A stretch of 64,000 nucleotides of DNA from Pedinophyceae sp. YPF-701 (Eukaryota > Chlorophyta > Pedinophyceae). The stretch covers positions 310,001-374,000 of the forward strand of contig CAJZHL010000031.1 of the NCBI GenBank assembly GCA_916048055.1, written 5' to 3'. The notes below the pieces were generated by a model. That model saw only the letters and a program-made list of their open reading frames with translations, searched no databases and was not told the DNA's origin. Below, one piece after another: positions 44,400 through 56,491 of the stretch (positions are counted from its first letter, which is position 1; each line of letters opens with the position of its first letter). The position numbers and the translations under genes were made by a program.

Positions 44400-45311
44400 G
44401 CGCGCGTGGGCGGGCGGGCGCTGCTGGGCGGCCCGGGGGGGTTTGCTGGGGGTGTGTGATGTGATGCAGGGGTTTAAATGCGGGAGCGGGGGGGGGCCTG
44501 GTGCGGCCGTGGTGCTCGGCGTGCTGGGTTGGAGCGTGCGGGGGTCCCGGGGCGCGGGTGTGCTGCCGAGGGGGTCCGGGGGGGTGGGACGGCCGCGTGT
44601 CAGACACATGGTGGGTGTAACGGGCGACAAGGGGCGCAGTGGCGGTGCGCTGCCCGCAGCAGCACGGGCGCTTGGCCGCCGGTTCGGAAACGGTCGCGGG
44701 AAGGGACCCAGAGTCGTATATTCCAGCGCTGGGAGGGGCCAGCAGCCTGGGCGGGAAAAAACCCGGGCCACGAGCTGCCCAGCGCGAACACCGGTGCGTC
44801 CAGCGACCGTCAGGGATCACACCAACTGCCTGTTCGTGAAATCCCGCGTGTCTTTGCGCGGGTTCTCGGGCCGACGAGCCGCGTAGGGACGGAGAACGTG
44901 TGCTGAGAAAGCACGCGAGCCCCCCGCCTGGTAGCACGGCAAACCACGTCCCCAGACTGGCTCTGCGCACTGACAGCAACGATCCCCTCGTGTCTGGGTG
45001 ATGTGCGCTCGCTCATCGCCCTGATGCGCTGCGCGGAGAGAGGGCGCCATTGAGTTCCTGCAGGAGCTCTCCGCGGCCCATGATCGTCGCGCGCTGCCGC
45101 TCAGTAGCGCCACTCCCTCCGAAATACCTGCAGCTGAGCTCTCGCGAAAGATCCGCGCGTGACAGGCGCGGCTCTGGGCGTCAGCCGAGGTATTTTGCAC
45201 TGAGTGCAGAAACACCTGCGACGGCGATGTACTGAGCCGCGAGCCGTCGTTTAGGTCCCGCGAGGTCGTCGTGCACGATCTAATCCGGCGGCGGGAGCCC
45301 TCACGGTAGCC
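44400..45311. other. Intergenic, nothing recognised
   Basis: The roughly 900 bases between IFT74 and the next plus-strand gene hold only overlapping nonconserved frames. A G-rich tract follows the IFT74 stop (about 44400-44600). No RNA gene or repeat could be supported. Confidence 0.4.
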
Positions 45312-48300
45312 ATGGGAGGCCCGGCGCGCCCACGGTCGCGGAGCAAGTCCCTGAAGGACGATTCCCGCGGGTCGGACACCGGGGAGGACGCGGGGAGGGG
45401 GCCGCCGAGCAGGGGCGCTCAGAGGTCGGGCGGGGACGCGAAGACGGATGCCGGGAGCAAGAAGCGTCCACGCAAGGCGGAGGAGGCGAAGGCAACAGAC
45501 CAGGTGTGTGGCGCCTCGCACACGTGCCGTCGCGCAGAAGCGGGGTCCCTGGCATCCCCGGCGATGCTATGGCAGCACTCCGTGCCGTGCGTGAGTCGTT
45601 CACGCGTATTTCGCGGCCTGCAACGCGTGTCAGGTCCCGACCTGCTTTTCCTCGTTGCAATCGGCTCCACCCGCTTGCGCCCGCCCACGGCCAGAGCAGC
45701 CGGCCGCGTCGCCCCCCCGAGCACCGACACTTCGTTTCTGCCACCACGGCGCCGAGTCCGCGGCGCCAGACACCGGTAGACGTCTCGCACCCCACCCTCA
45801 CTCGTGCGCCGCGGCCTCCGCTCCACACGCAGTCCGCGCAGGGGAACCGCCCGAAGCGGAGCCGCAAGCAGGTCGAGCACTTCGATCCAGGGAAGGTCCT
45901 CGCGCAGCCGCAGTACGCCACGGGATTGAGGATGAGCAAGGCCCGCAAATCGGATGCAGCGTCTCCCCGCGTCGACGCGCGGCCAGCACCTGCGCCCGCG
46001 GGCGGCGTGAAGCAGGCAGCCGCTGCCGCCAAGCCGCACGTGCCGGACAGCGACGACGACGAGGTGCACCGCAACGCCGGCCTCGGACACTCCCCGCAGC
46101 CGCCCCCGCACGAGCCCGCACCGTTGGCGGCGCAGCAGACCGCGCCGCCCGAGGCGGGCGCGAAGGAGCCGGCCGCGAAGGCCCGGCGCAAGAGCGTGCC
46201 GTCGTCCAGCGTTGACACGGGCGGCGACGCGCGCATCGCGTCGTCGGCGGGGGCGCCAGCTGAGGCGGGGCGCAAGGCCGTGCGCGGCAGGGGTCGGGGC
46301 GGCGCGGAGAAGAGGCCCGGCGCGGCGTCGCGGAGGGGCCGCGGAGGGCGCCGGGCTGCGGCGCCGGCGCAGCGCGATCCGGCCGCGAAGCCGACGCGCG
46401 CCTCCCTGGCACGGCAGGCGTCAGGGCAGCAAGCGCAGCAGCAGGGGCAGGGGGGCGCGTCGCGGGAGGCGCGTGGGAGCGACGGGGACGCCAACGGCAG
46501 TGCGCCTGCGCGCGGCGCGTCCAGCAAGGAGGACGCGGGGGAGTCGGAGGAGGAGGAGGAGCGGGCGACCTTGCCGCCCGTGCAGCGTCCACGCGGGGCG
46601 GCGGAGGTGGCGGCGCGGGCGGGGCCGGCGCTGACGGCGAGCGAGAGCGAGGGTGCGAGCGAGGAGGAGAGCGAGAGCGCCCCGGAGAGCACGTCCGGGA
46701 GCGAGAGCTGGAGGGACGAAGGGTCGCGGCGGGGCGGTCGTGGGGGCGCTGCGAGCAGCGCGCGCGGGTCGAGCGAGGTGGCCAAGCGCAGGGCGACACA
46801 GGCACGCCGGGCGAGTGGCGCGGCCGCGGGCGCCGCGGCGAAGGGGGGTGTTTCGTCGCCTGACAGCAACGAGGATGCCGACGCAGTCGTGGCTACGCGC
46901 GGGAAGGGGGCCGTCAAGGTGAGCCAGCACGGCGCAGCGCACGCGCATCGCGCAGCGCAAACAGCGCCACGCGCACTACATGTCCGCCGACGCCAGCGCC
47001 GCGTGTATGTGTGCACTACAGCAGGTCTGATGCAACGCGTACCAGCTCACGGACCCCCCCATCGCATCGCCCGTGCAGGCAATTCCCGGATCTCCGTCTT
47101 CGTCCGGCAGCGAGCAGCCCGTGCGCGCCCCGCACCCGCCAGCGGCCCGTCCGCAGAGCAGCCCAGCGCTTGACATTAGCACCACCCCAACCGACCACGG
47201 AGCGGCGTCGCCGAGCCCTGCGCCCTCGCACCCCGCCCGGACAGCGGCGTCCGAGCGCGACGCGCCCGCCGCGGCGCCCAAACCCGCCGCAGAGCCCGCT
47301 GCCGCGATGGAGGTGTGCCTCGTCGACGTTGTGCCACAACAGGTGCCACTGGCCCCGCCCGCGGGTCCGAGCGCGGCCAACGGCACGAGGCCGGGTCTGA
47401 GCGCCGCGGGCGACGGCGGCGCGAAGCGGACGGACGCCGCGGCGCTGCCACCGCAGGGGAACCCCCCTCCCGCAGGTGGCGCGGCGCCGCCGAGGACAGC
47501 GGCGCCGCGTCCCGCGCAGGGCACGCCAGCGGCCGCCCCCGCGAACATGCCGGCGCGTCCGGCGCCCGCGCCAGCCGCGCCGACTGCGTCTGCGCAGAAA
47601 CAAGACCTCGGGGGCAAGCCACCTGCAACAGCAGCGGAGCGCCGGACGTCGGACACGGGCACACCTGCGCCGGGCGCGCCGCGGCCAGCGACTGCCGAGC
47701 GCCAGGCTCCTCGCCCGGCGGCCAGGCCGCCGCAGAGCACTCCGCCCGCGGCCGCACCCCGCCCGCCGGCCAAGTTCAAACTCCAAGGGATGCTGTCTGC
47801 GATCAAGGGCGGGAGCGAGACGGTGCGCGGCGGCCCGACGAAGGCGACCGCGGCGCCGCCTGCGAGGCCCGCCATGCCCCCGCGTCCACAGGCGCGCCCA
47901 GCAGCGCCTGCACCTGCGCCCAAGGCCCCCAGCGGCGTGACGGTGACGGAGGAGGAGCGCAAGGCGCTCAACCACCTCAAGGTGAAGGTGAAGGAGAAGC
48001 GGAAGAGCGCGGCGGCGCCGGGGTCCGGCGCCGGCGAGGCGGGCCCGGCGGCACCAGCGCCGGTCGCGCCGCCCAAGAGGTGGACGCGGGAGGACCCGCA
48101 GCCGCTGCTCGACGCGGACGACAACAGCCTCGCGTACCACACCGGGAACCTGGTCAGCTACCTGTGGGGGTTCGCGGCGAAGGACTCGCGCGCGCGCCAG
48201 CAGTCGACGAAATCCGCCCTCGACTCCTGCATCACCCATGCCGAACAAAAGTGCGCCCCCGCCGAGCCTAGCTTGCACATGCTTGCCACGGCCACGCGCG

Positions 48301-49914
48301 GGAGCGTGCTGCTGCGCCGCGGCAGCGTGGTGGCGTTCTCCGCCCCCGTCGCTTGCGTGCCAACATGCCTGGCCCCGCCGTCCGTCCGCAGGGGCTTCGT
48401 CGACAAGGCGATGGACACGATCGTCGCGGCGATGGACGACAAGCCGCGCGAGATGGGCGAGAGCTGGAACAAGCAGCGCCACCTGATGGACTTCGTGCCC
48501 AGCCTGCTGGCGTCGGCCGCCGTGCGCGGCCCGGGCTCCTGCGCCGCGCAGCTCCTCCCGGACGCCATCATGCGGACGTGGCCGAAGATCCTCGACGCGG
48601 CCCTGCGCCGCGAGATCCCCGCCGCCGCGGAGCGCATGCGGAAGGTGTGCAAGTCGCTGTTAGGGGACCTGCACCGGCGGGCCGCGAACGGGGACGACGC
48701 GATGCGGGAGGCGCTCAGGGCGCAGCTGGAGCGCATGGCCGAGATCGCGGAGCGCAAGGTCCCCGCGCAGACCATCCAGCGGAGCGCGGGCGCGTGCCGG
48801 ATGTACCGCGGACCCATGGTCGGCGGGGGGGAGTTGGAACAATACGCCCCCGTCCCGCAGCTGTTCACCCAGATGACCTCGCGCGACATGGTCGAGACCA
48901 TGCGCCGCCACGGATACACCCTGCGCGAGGGCGTGCTCCCCATCGAGGAGCTTCTGTCGCCGCCCGACGGCACCACCGCGCCCTGCTGGCGGCCCGGCCC
49001 CTGCGCCGGGGACATCGAACACGGCGACCTGCGCACTCCGTGGCCAAGCGGCTTCATCTTGCAGCCGCAGGACGCGGCGGACACCCGCGAGATCCCCGGA
49101 CGCTCGCCCGACAGCTCCCCGTGGACGGCGATGCGCGCCAAGAGCCCCGCGCCGGAGGCGGGGCCGGCGGGCGACGCGGGCGGGCGGCGGGCGGAGAAGG
49201 AGCCGAAGAGCGACGCTCGGCGGCGGGTGACGATCGAGAAGGAGGAGGTTCGGCACGGGGCGCCGCGCGCGCGGGGGGAGTCTCCCAGGAGGGGCCGGGG
49301 GGGCGGGGACGGGGAGCGGCCGCGGCCGGGTGGTCGCCGCCGCGGATCGTCACGGTGCGGCCGGCGGACAGGGCGGGGCGGGGCCGCTGCCGCCGCCGCC
49401 GCCCCTGCCACGGCCGCCTGGGCCCCCGCGCGAGCCCGACGCCCGGCGCAGTCGGTCGCCGGAGCTGTCCGACGGCGAGATCAGGCCTTCGCACCGCGAC
49501 CGTGAGCGCGAGCGCGAGCGCGATCGCGAGCGCGAGCGCGAGCGTGAGCATTCGAGGCACCGGGACGACCGGGGCCGCCGCGACCGGGACGACCGGCCCC
49601 GCGATGGGCGGCGGCGGGAGGGAAGGGACCATGGGCGGGACCGGGACGGCAGGCGGGGGCACCGCGGAGAGGGAGGCCACCGGCGGCATGGCGGCGGAGA
49701 CCGGCGGGACCGGCGGCGCGGCGAGGGCGACCGGCGGCGGGAATGGCGCGACGGCGGCGGCGGCGAGGAGGCAGTTGGTTCGCAGCAGGCGGGCAACGGC
49801 AGGTGGCGGGGGGGCGGGGCGGGGGGGCGGGAGTTCTTCGACGGGCCGCACGGAGGCGACGGCGGACGCGGAGATAGGTCCGGGGGCGGATCGGGGCGGG
49901 ACAAGCGGCACTGA
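45312..49914 (+). CDS. Disordered nuclear protein with CID-like region and RE/RD tail
   Basis: Predicted 1288 residues from five exons: 45312-45503, 45842-46918, 47079-48250, 48392-49354 and 49452-49914. Residues 1-420 are basic and low complexity with likely nuclear signals (KKRPRK, RPKRSRKQVEHFDPGK). Ala/Pro-rich sequence follows. Residues about 756-910 form an ordered helical region (DDNSLAYHTGNLVSYLWGF, LMDFVPSLLASAAV, IMRTWPKILDAALRREI). It resembles the RNA polymerase II CTD-interacting (CID/RPR) fold of SCAF and plant HUA2-like proteins; this is a tentative reading. A GYTLREGVLPIEELL patch comes next. The last exon encodes RSRSPELSDGEIRP-type sequence and RERERDRE/RDDRGRRD repeats. No PWWP domain was seen. 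It is likely involved in co-transcriptional RNA processing. If the last intron is not used, the frame stops at 49505. Confidence 0.6.
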
Positions 49915-50435
49915 CGGGGGTTGAGACCGGGGGGCGGTCTGACTGTGAGCCGCTTCGCTGGTGGTGCAGTGCGTGGCGTTCTCTCGGATGCCGACGTAAC
50001 GAGTGGTTCGTGGTTCAGGGAGCAGGGCAGGCGGGTTCCCGTACGCACGTGCATGGCGTATGTATGCCAGGGGCCCGCAGCACCAGCACGCGACGCGACC
50101 GGCTGCGCTGCCCCGCGCACACGACGTCATCGGTTTACACGTCACGTGCCTCGCGTCGTCGCAGCGTGATCATCCCGTGGGCTAGGGTAAGGACGACTTG
50201 AACAAATGCAGTCTACAGAGGGTGCGCTGCAGTCGAGTGCGCATATGTCGACCAGCGGAGCGATGGGTGGAATGCGAGGTGGTGGGGTCCCGAACGAAGG
50301 ACGCGCCACGAGGGAAAAACGGAGCGAGGCGGCCGGGAATTCGGCAGGGGGAGACTATTGTACTGGTGTCAGTGAGGGCTTCTTCAGGGGGTTGCGGAGG
50401 CCGATAATTGCGCCGGAGCTGCCGACGCATTCGTG
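49915..50435. other. Convergent intergenic spacer
   Basis: This spacer lies between the disordered nuclear protein (+) and the EF-hand protein (-). Both 3' ends should lie here. No gene was recognised. Confidence 0.4.
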
Positions 50436-53048
50436 TCAAGAATGTGTGCCCCCGACCTCGTTCTCCTGAGTCGTGTTCGACCCCCCCCCGCCGTGTCTGC
50501 CAGACGGCGGCCCGTCCCCCTCGCCGTGCTTCCCCGCCGCGGCATGCTCGCCCGTCTCGCCGCTGCTCCGCAGCTCCACAGCCCTCCCCGCGTCTGGCCG
50601 CTCGTCCCACGCCCCACTGTCCAGCCCCGCCCGGCTCCCGCCAGCCTGCGCCACCTCGCCACTTTCATTCGGGTCCCCCGGAGGCGCGCCCTGCAGGCCG
50701 ACGACGGGGCTCGTCAGCTGCGACAGCCGCGGCACCCGCTTCCTCGACGACCCGCCCTCCTCGCCCCCAGGCCCCTCGCGCACCAACATGTTTTCCGTCA
50801 GGTTGGTGCGACTCGAGTCAGGCCCCTGCAAGCCCGACACCGCCCCGCTCGCCCGCCGCCGCGCCGTCTCTCCCGCCGCCCCCCCAGCCTCTCTCCGGTA
50901 CTCCACCGCCCCGCCCCCGCTCGACGCCACCAGCGACGGCGAGCCGCGCCCGTTCCCGGACCCCGACACCAGCGCCACGCGGCCCGTCGTCTCCCTCCGC
51001 CCGTCGCCACTGTCGCTGTGCTCCATCTCCGACACCGGGCGCACCGCGTCTCTGTTCGCGCTCCCACTCATCCGCGACGCGAGGTCCGCTGCCTGCTCGC
51101 CCAGCGTCCGCGGAGTCGACTCTATGCACACGACCTTGCCGGGGCGCGCCCGCGGCCGCGACGGCAGCGTGGAGGCCCTCTCCGACAGGTGCGAGCCGCG
51201 GATTTCCGCGAGCTCGGCCTCTGCGCGCTTCGCGGCCGCCTCGGCACGCTCCACCGCCGACAGGTGCTCGATCGCGCTGCCGGGGAGCTGCGGGCGCACG
51301 TCTTCGCGGTTGAGGCCGAAGCCGCACGACGAGGCGTCGAGCGACCCGCGCCGCACCATCCAGGCCTGGCTGTGTCGCGGGAGCTGTCCTACCGAGCGCG
51401 GCTTGGCGGTGGAGTCGCCGCCGTGGCCGGTGCGGCCGTTGATCTCTCGCCGCATCTCGAGCTCGTCGAGGCGCGCCTCCTCCATCAGCGCGACCATCAC
51501 GCCCCGCTGCGAGGCAGGCGGCACGTGGCGGCACGTTGCAGCGGGGCGCGCTGTCGCACGCAGCGTCGGGCACGAAGCGCCGTGCGCAGGCGGAGACGGG
51601 GAGCGGCGGAGGTGCAGGGGCGGGCGTTGTGCGCGGGCCGGGCTGGGCAGCGCACCGCGTCCTGGTTGCGCACTTTGGCGTCAACAACGAACGTCACGAA
51701 TTCGTCCCACGACAGGCCTCCGGACCCGTCCAGATCGACGAGCTGGAAGAACAGCTGCAGGTCCTCCTCCGGTATCGGCTCCCCCAGCTGCGACATGACC
51801 ATCTGCGGTGCAAGGCGGGCGGTGCACGCGCATGACGCTCACGGCGGGGCACGGCCGGGCGACACGCGGCGGAACAGCGTGCTGGCGCGCGGGCCGTGCT
51901 TGCGGCGGAGCGACGCCCCGCGAGCCGCTCTCCGTGCGAGCAAGGACGTCTCCCGCGCCGCAGGCACGGGCCGGGCACGGCACGCAGGCCATTCGCGGGC
52001 CGCGGCGCGGCGAGGCGGCGTGGGGAGGGCCCGCCGGGCAGCGCGGCGCACCCGGAGCTCCTCCATGGAGATGAAGCCGCTCTCGTCGTCGTCCAGCACC
52101 GCCCAGGCGCGCGCGGCGATCTCTGCCTCGAAGTTGGAGTCCATGACGGAAAACCTGTCCCACAGCACCACCAGCTCCGGATACGTGATGCGGATTTTCT
52201 GCAACTCGCTCTCCTCGCAGCCCTCACCGCCGCCCGCGCCCCCCCTGAGGGGCAGCACGCGCAACGGCGTCGTCACCACCTTGCTCACCTTCCCGGGCAG
52301 CCCCGTCGGCCCCTCGAGGTGCCATCCCATGTCCGTGGCGAAGCTCTGCAGCGGTGCGGCGATGAACGGCGCGGTGAGCGCGCGAAAGCCCGCCCCAGAC
52401 CCGCGGGGCGGCCCATTGGCGCGGGAAAGGCACGCAGTCAACTGGGGCCGCTGCACCGCGGTGCCGCGGCCCGCGGGCCCGCGAGCGACAGGGGAGACGC
52501 ACCGTTGCACCGCTGTCCGTGATGTTGCATCCCGAGCCGCGCAGCACCACGAGGGCGTCTCGGAGTGTGATCGTGGACTGGGCGGGGCTGAGGAAGAGCC
52601 GAAACTTCGTCTCCAGATCCACCAGGACCTCCGCGTCGTACTTCTCGGCGACCGCGTGAGGCACCTGCGGCGCGAGGGCGGCACGCACGCTCGTTCGGAC
52701 GCGCCGGGCCGCAGTCGGCCCTCGGCTGGCATGAGGGGCAGCGTCAGCGCCGCGCCGCGACGCAGGGCCGGCGCGAGACCCTCGTCGGGGGCGACGGCTC
52801 GCGCAGGCGGCACGGACAGGCCGCGCACGCCGCAGCCTCGCGCGGCGGGCGCTCGGCGCGCGCGCGCGCAGCCTGCCCGTCGCTTGCTGTCCATGCATGG
52901 CTGGGCGCGAGAGCAGCGGCGCCTCGAGCGTGCTTGGGTCGCGCAGGGCGTCGCCGCGTACGCTTACCTCTCTGAGGTACACTCGTATGCGCGTCGGTGC
53001 GGCGCGGGGCTTCAAGCGCGCGCAGCACTTGAGAATCAGGTCGCTCAT
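50436..53048 (-). CDS. EF-hand calcium-binding protein with long disordered tail
   Basis: Five minus-strand exons, 52968-53048, 52503-52664, 52052-52345, 51674-51802 and 50436-51506, all phase 0, give 578 residues. The first donor is GTAAGC. Two canonical EF loops are visible: DDDESGFISMEE (about residues 166-177) and DLDGSGGLSWDE (about 202-213), each with acidic 1, 3 and 12 positions and the Gly at 6. An upstream helical segment (ETKFRLFLSPAQSTITLRDAL) looks like a degenerate EF-hand. The last exon encodes about 355 residues of charged, Gly/Ser/Arg-rich sequence with an Ala/Glu helix (VERAEAAAKRAEAELAEI). It probably acts as a calcium sensor; the partner is unknown. No kinase, channel or membrane segment was seen. 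Confidence 0.78.
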
Positions 53049-53695
53049 TTCGCTCCCGTCATCGCACGCCCCGTTCTCATCTCATGCGCCGAGGGACCGT
53101 GTCCGGCCGCGGCGGGTGCGACGCACAGACCCTGCTCAGGTGTCTCCCGGGCCACAACGGCCCGGATTCTCCCGCAGCGCTGTCCGGGAGGGGAATGTGG
53201 GTCGCTGCGAGTGAAATGCGTCCCGCGAGAAGGCCTCGGGGTGTGTACGGCGACCCTCGCTCGAGAACGAGGTCGAAAAATACGCCTGGCCCGCGTTCTC
53301 GCGCCTCCGTGACCGCAGTGGTGTCTGTGCGCCAAAGCACGAGCTCGCTCTCGCGTGCGAACGTCCACGGGCGGAAACACGCCTTCCTACGCTAGCGCCG
53401 GCGAGCTGTGTACAAATGCGCCTCCCGCGCGGGGCGCGGCCCCTTCTACGATGGCCGCGGGGGCACCTGAGCAAGGCCTCGTGCTCGCTCTCCCCCTCGG
53501 GTGGCATTTCCGCGCGCGGGCCAGACGGCCAGAACCAGTGCCGCGCGAACCCCCCCGCCGACCCCTCACCTTCGCCGTGCGCGCGAGACACCTCGCCGTC
53601 GACGCTCGGGGCCGGCCGCTACACCCTTTTTGCCTCCTGCATTCCAGGAAGGGCGCCCGGGCACCAGTTGCGCCGCCGCCGCCCACCGCATCAGC
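53049..53695. other. Divergent promoter region
   Basis: Shared 5' flank of the EF-hand gene (-) and the CZIB gene (+). No coding sequence or clear element was recognised. Confidence 0.42.
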
Positions 53696-54587
53696 ATGCC
53701 CGTGCACGTCCTGTACCTGAAGTGCGACCTTGAGAACGTGCGCGAGGTGCGGTTCGACCCTGCGCACCGCTGGTGTTTGGACATAAAGAACCCGCTCGGG
53801 GAGGACGTGCGGAAGGAGGTGTGGGTCAGCGCCGCCGGTACGTCCCTTCGAGTCGATGAAGGGGCCGTGAGGGCCCACACCGGGCGTTTCTGGTCACGGG
53901 GAGCGGCGTGCGGGCGTCGGTTGCTGGCAGCGGGGGGCAGGGCGTCACTGCAGCGTCCTGGTGAGCTCATTCCCTGAAAGACTCATTCGCCTCGAATGTT
54001 CATGCAGAGGAGCATGATTTGGACGGGAGCCGTGGGACGGCGAATTTCGTGATGAAGTGGGACAAGGCCAGCAAGAAGCAGTGCTACGCGTGCGTCCAAC
54101 AGGCGCGCAACTCCCGGCGCGGTCCCGAAATCCAGCCGAACGACCGGGTCCCTCATCAGTGCATGCGTCTCGCGGCCGCAGCTCCCGATCTGTCGGTCTT
54201 TGCGCGCGCTGGTCGCGCGGCCTGAGGCGCGTTGTGGCGGTGTCGCGGCGCAGGTGAAGAACGTGACGCGTCCGATCACGGAGGACGACAGCGGGTCGTG
54301 GGTCCCGGTGGTGGCCTTCGAGTGCCGCGGCCTCGACCCCATCGCCTTCCACCCAACGGTGCGACCACCCCCCCACCACGCGTGCGCACCCAGCGCACGG
54401 CCGCGGCGGCGCTCCGGCCCACAGACGCCCCGCGTTCCGCCCGCAGAACGGCGCGACGATCGTGGCGTCGAGCGGGGCGGCCTACGAGGACTGCGACATT
54501 TCGGACGACTGGTGCGAGGTCGATGAGAAGACGGGGGAGTGTTCCACGGTGATGAACATCGAGGCCAAGTTCGAGCTGCACCGGTGA
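53696..54587 (+). CDS. CZIB: CZIB/UPF0587 CXXC zinc-binding protein
   Basis: Small eukaryotic protein of the UPF0587/C1orf123 family, reported to bind zinc through two CXXC pairs; the biological role is unclear. Four exons, 53696-53837, 54008-54093, 54254-54358 and 54447-54587, give 157 residues (human 160) with all phases matching. Family marks are DLENVREVRF at the start, DGSRGTANFV, TEDDSGSW, FECRGLDPIAFHP and DISDDW...DEKTGEC. The second metal pair is present as CYAC, spanning the exon 2 end; this fixed the choice of donor at 54094 over 54090. The first pair, expected in the strand after RWCLDIK, reads NPLG and has no cysteines. A four-cysteine zinc site therefore cannot form as in the human protein. 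Confidence 0.85.
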
Positions 54588-54966
54588 CGGCGCCGCGCTG
54601 CCCTGCGCCCCGGCGGCCGCGGTCGGGCTCGTGGGAACCCGCAGCTCGGGTTGTGTGAGGCAGCACATGGTGATGCAGGGCGGTGACCCGCAGGGTCGGG
54701 CGGTGCGGTCGTGTGCTTGCGGGTGGCGTGGCATGGGGGTGCAGGCGGTCGTTGGGGTTGAATTTCACGGCCTGGCGCTCATCGGGGAGGGGACCGGGGG
54801 TTGGAAGGCGTGGAGTGGCGACTCAGGATGCGGACGGCTGACGCGGGCTTCGTCGGGGGCACGGCGGGTGGTCAGCGGCTCAGTTGAGGGCCACGTGCGT
54901 CTGGGGCGCTGCCGCTGAGCCGCACTGGTGGTGCTGGTAGGTTGGCGCGCGCTGCGCGTGAGAGCT
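54588..54966. other. Intergenic, nothing recognised
   Basis: Short spacer between two plus-strand genes. I see no coding or structural feature here. Confidence 0.4.
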
Positions 54967-56362
54967 ATGGTGCGTGGGAGGGGCAGGGCGCTGGCGACGA
55001 CGGGGAAGCAGGGACAGGAGAATGACAGAGTAGTGGAGAGCGATGCCGCGCGGCCTGCGCGGGCGCTCGACGCCGCGGGCGCGGTTGCGGCGGTTGCACA
55101 AGGAAGTGGCGCCACCGCGGCCCGCCGGGTCGGTCTTGGCGGGGACGACGCCCGCGGCGGGGCGCGCAGGGATGTCAGGATGGCGGTTGCGGACGTGAGG
55201 GGCGCGAATGCCCTCGCAACACGACGGGGTGAAGACGGACCGTCCGGGCAGGCAAGAGTCGTCGGCCGGCCGAACAGGGGCTCCGCGAAGGGGGCCCTCG
55301 CGATGGACCAGGAGCTCTCGTCGGAGAGGATCGTGGTCAACATGGCCACGGCCATGGGGGCCTCGGAGCAGGAAGCGGCTGTCCTGGTGAGCCACCAGGG
55401 GTTGCTTCCTTCCTCACGCCGTGGCGCGCATTCCGCGCCGATCGACGCCAGCAGTCCGGCGTACAGGGCCATGCGTGCGGGGTATGCGCCTGGTCTCTCG
55501 CTGTCGTGTCTTCGACCTGCTTGCTGCAAGTAAGTTGCTGCGTCGCATCACGTTGCAGGCGAAGCTCCCGCAGAAGCAGCGGACGGCTGCGATGGGGCTC
55601 GTGCGCGACCGCAAGAACCGCATGGAGTGCGTCGCGATGCTCAAGGTGCGCCTCATCGCGTGCAGGGAGCGCCTCACCCGTCGCAACAACAGCCGACCGT
55701 TGTCGTCAACAGCGGACCGCCAGGACTCGCTCCGCTGCGCCCCGCTTCAGCACGGGGGCGCTTCGCAGCGCACATATGCATGCACGTGCGGCAACAATGC
55801 CTGCGCGAGCACGTGTGCGCTGTGTTTCCTCATCCTTGCAAAGATCGCCACGTCGCTTGCGCAGGACGTCGCGGCTTCCTACGGACTCGAGCTCGAGATT
55901 ACCGGAGATCCGCAAGCTCCCGGCGGCCCGAAGGACGCACCGACGTACCGGCACCCGATCGTGGCCAGGCTCGGCGATGCTGGGAGCGACAGAGTGGTGC
56001 ACGCGGCGCGCGCGGGCGGCGACGAGCCAGCGGTGCCGCGGGCGGCCGAGCGGAAGGTCTCCGCAGCCGCAAGAACGACCGGAGCGGGGAAGCCGAGCGC
56101 GGCGCTGGCAGAGGTGAAGGGGGGGGTGTCTAAGAAAAAGACGGCAGACACCCTCCGGGGGGTGGTGCGGACCGTGCAGGCGGGGGGCGGCGGAGGGTAC
56201 GCGGCGCATGCAGGGGGGTACCGCGGCCGGGGGACGGCTGTGGCGAAGCGCGTCGTCGAGGCGAGCGGCGAGGCTGCACAGACAGGATACGCTAGGGTGC
56301 ATGGCAAACAGACGAGGGTCGTCGGGCTGCTGGGCTCGGCACTGCGCGGCGCACGAGACTAG
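54967..56362 (+). CDS. Unrecognised basic protein
   Basis: I cannot place this protein. Three exons, 54967-55386, 55559-55645 and 55865-56362, join in phase to give 334 residues from the ATG at 54967. Residues 1-120 are Ala/Arg/Gly-rich and probably disordered. A short helical core spans the exon junctions: MDQELSSERIVVNMATAMGA, then LPQKQRTAAMGLVRDRKNRM and DVAASYGLELEI. The C-terminal 150 residues are Lys/Gly/Ala-rich (VSKKKTADTLRGVV). No signal peptide or membrane segment was seen. The in-phase junctions and the core suggest a real gene, but family and function are unknown. The convergent ASCC3 stop is only 129 bases away. Confidence 0.5.
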
Positions 56363-56491
56363 TCGGCGCTCGCTACGCGTGCGGCAGGCGCGGGCAGGAC
56401 GCGTGAGACATAAAGTCAGCGCGAGATAGATACCAGGAGTGCAATGTCTGGCAGCGAATCAAACAGGCAAGGCGTGTCGGGAAGCGTGCTC

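Noticed and set aside
54008-54093. Loss of both CXXC pairs in the CZIB homologue
   Set aside because: Ending exon 2 at 54089 gave an immediate stop in the next exon. Ending at 54093 keeps the frame and retains CYAC, so only one pair is missing.
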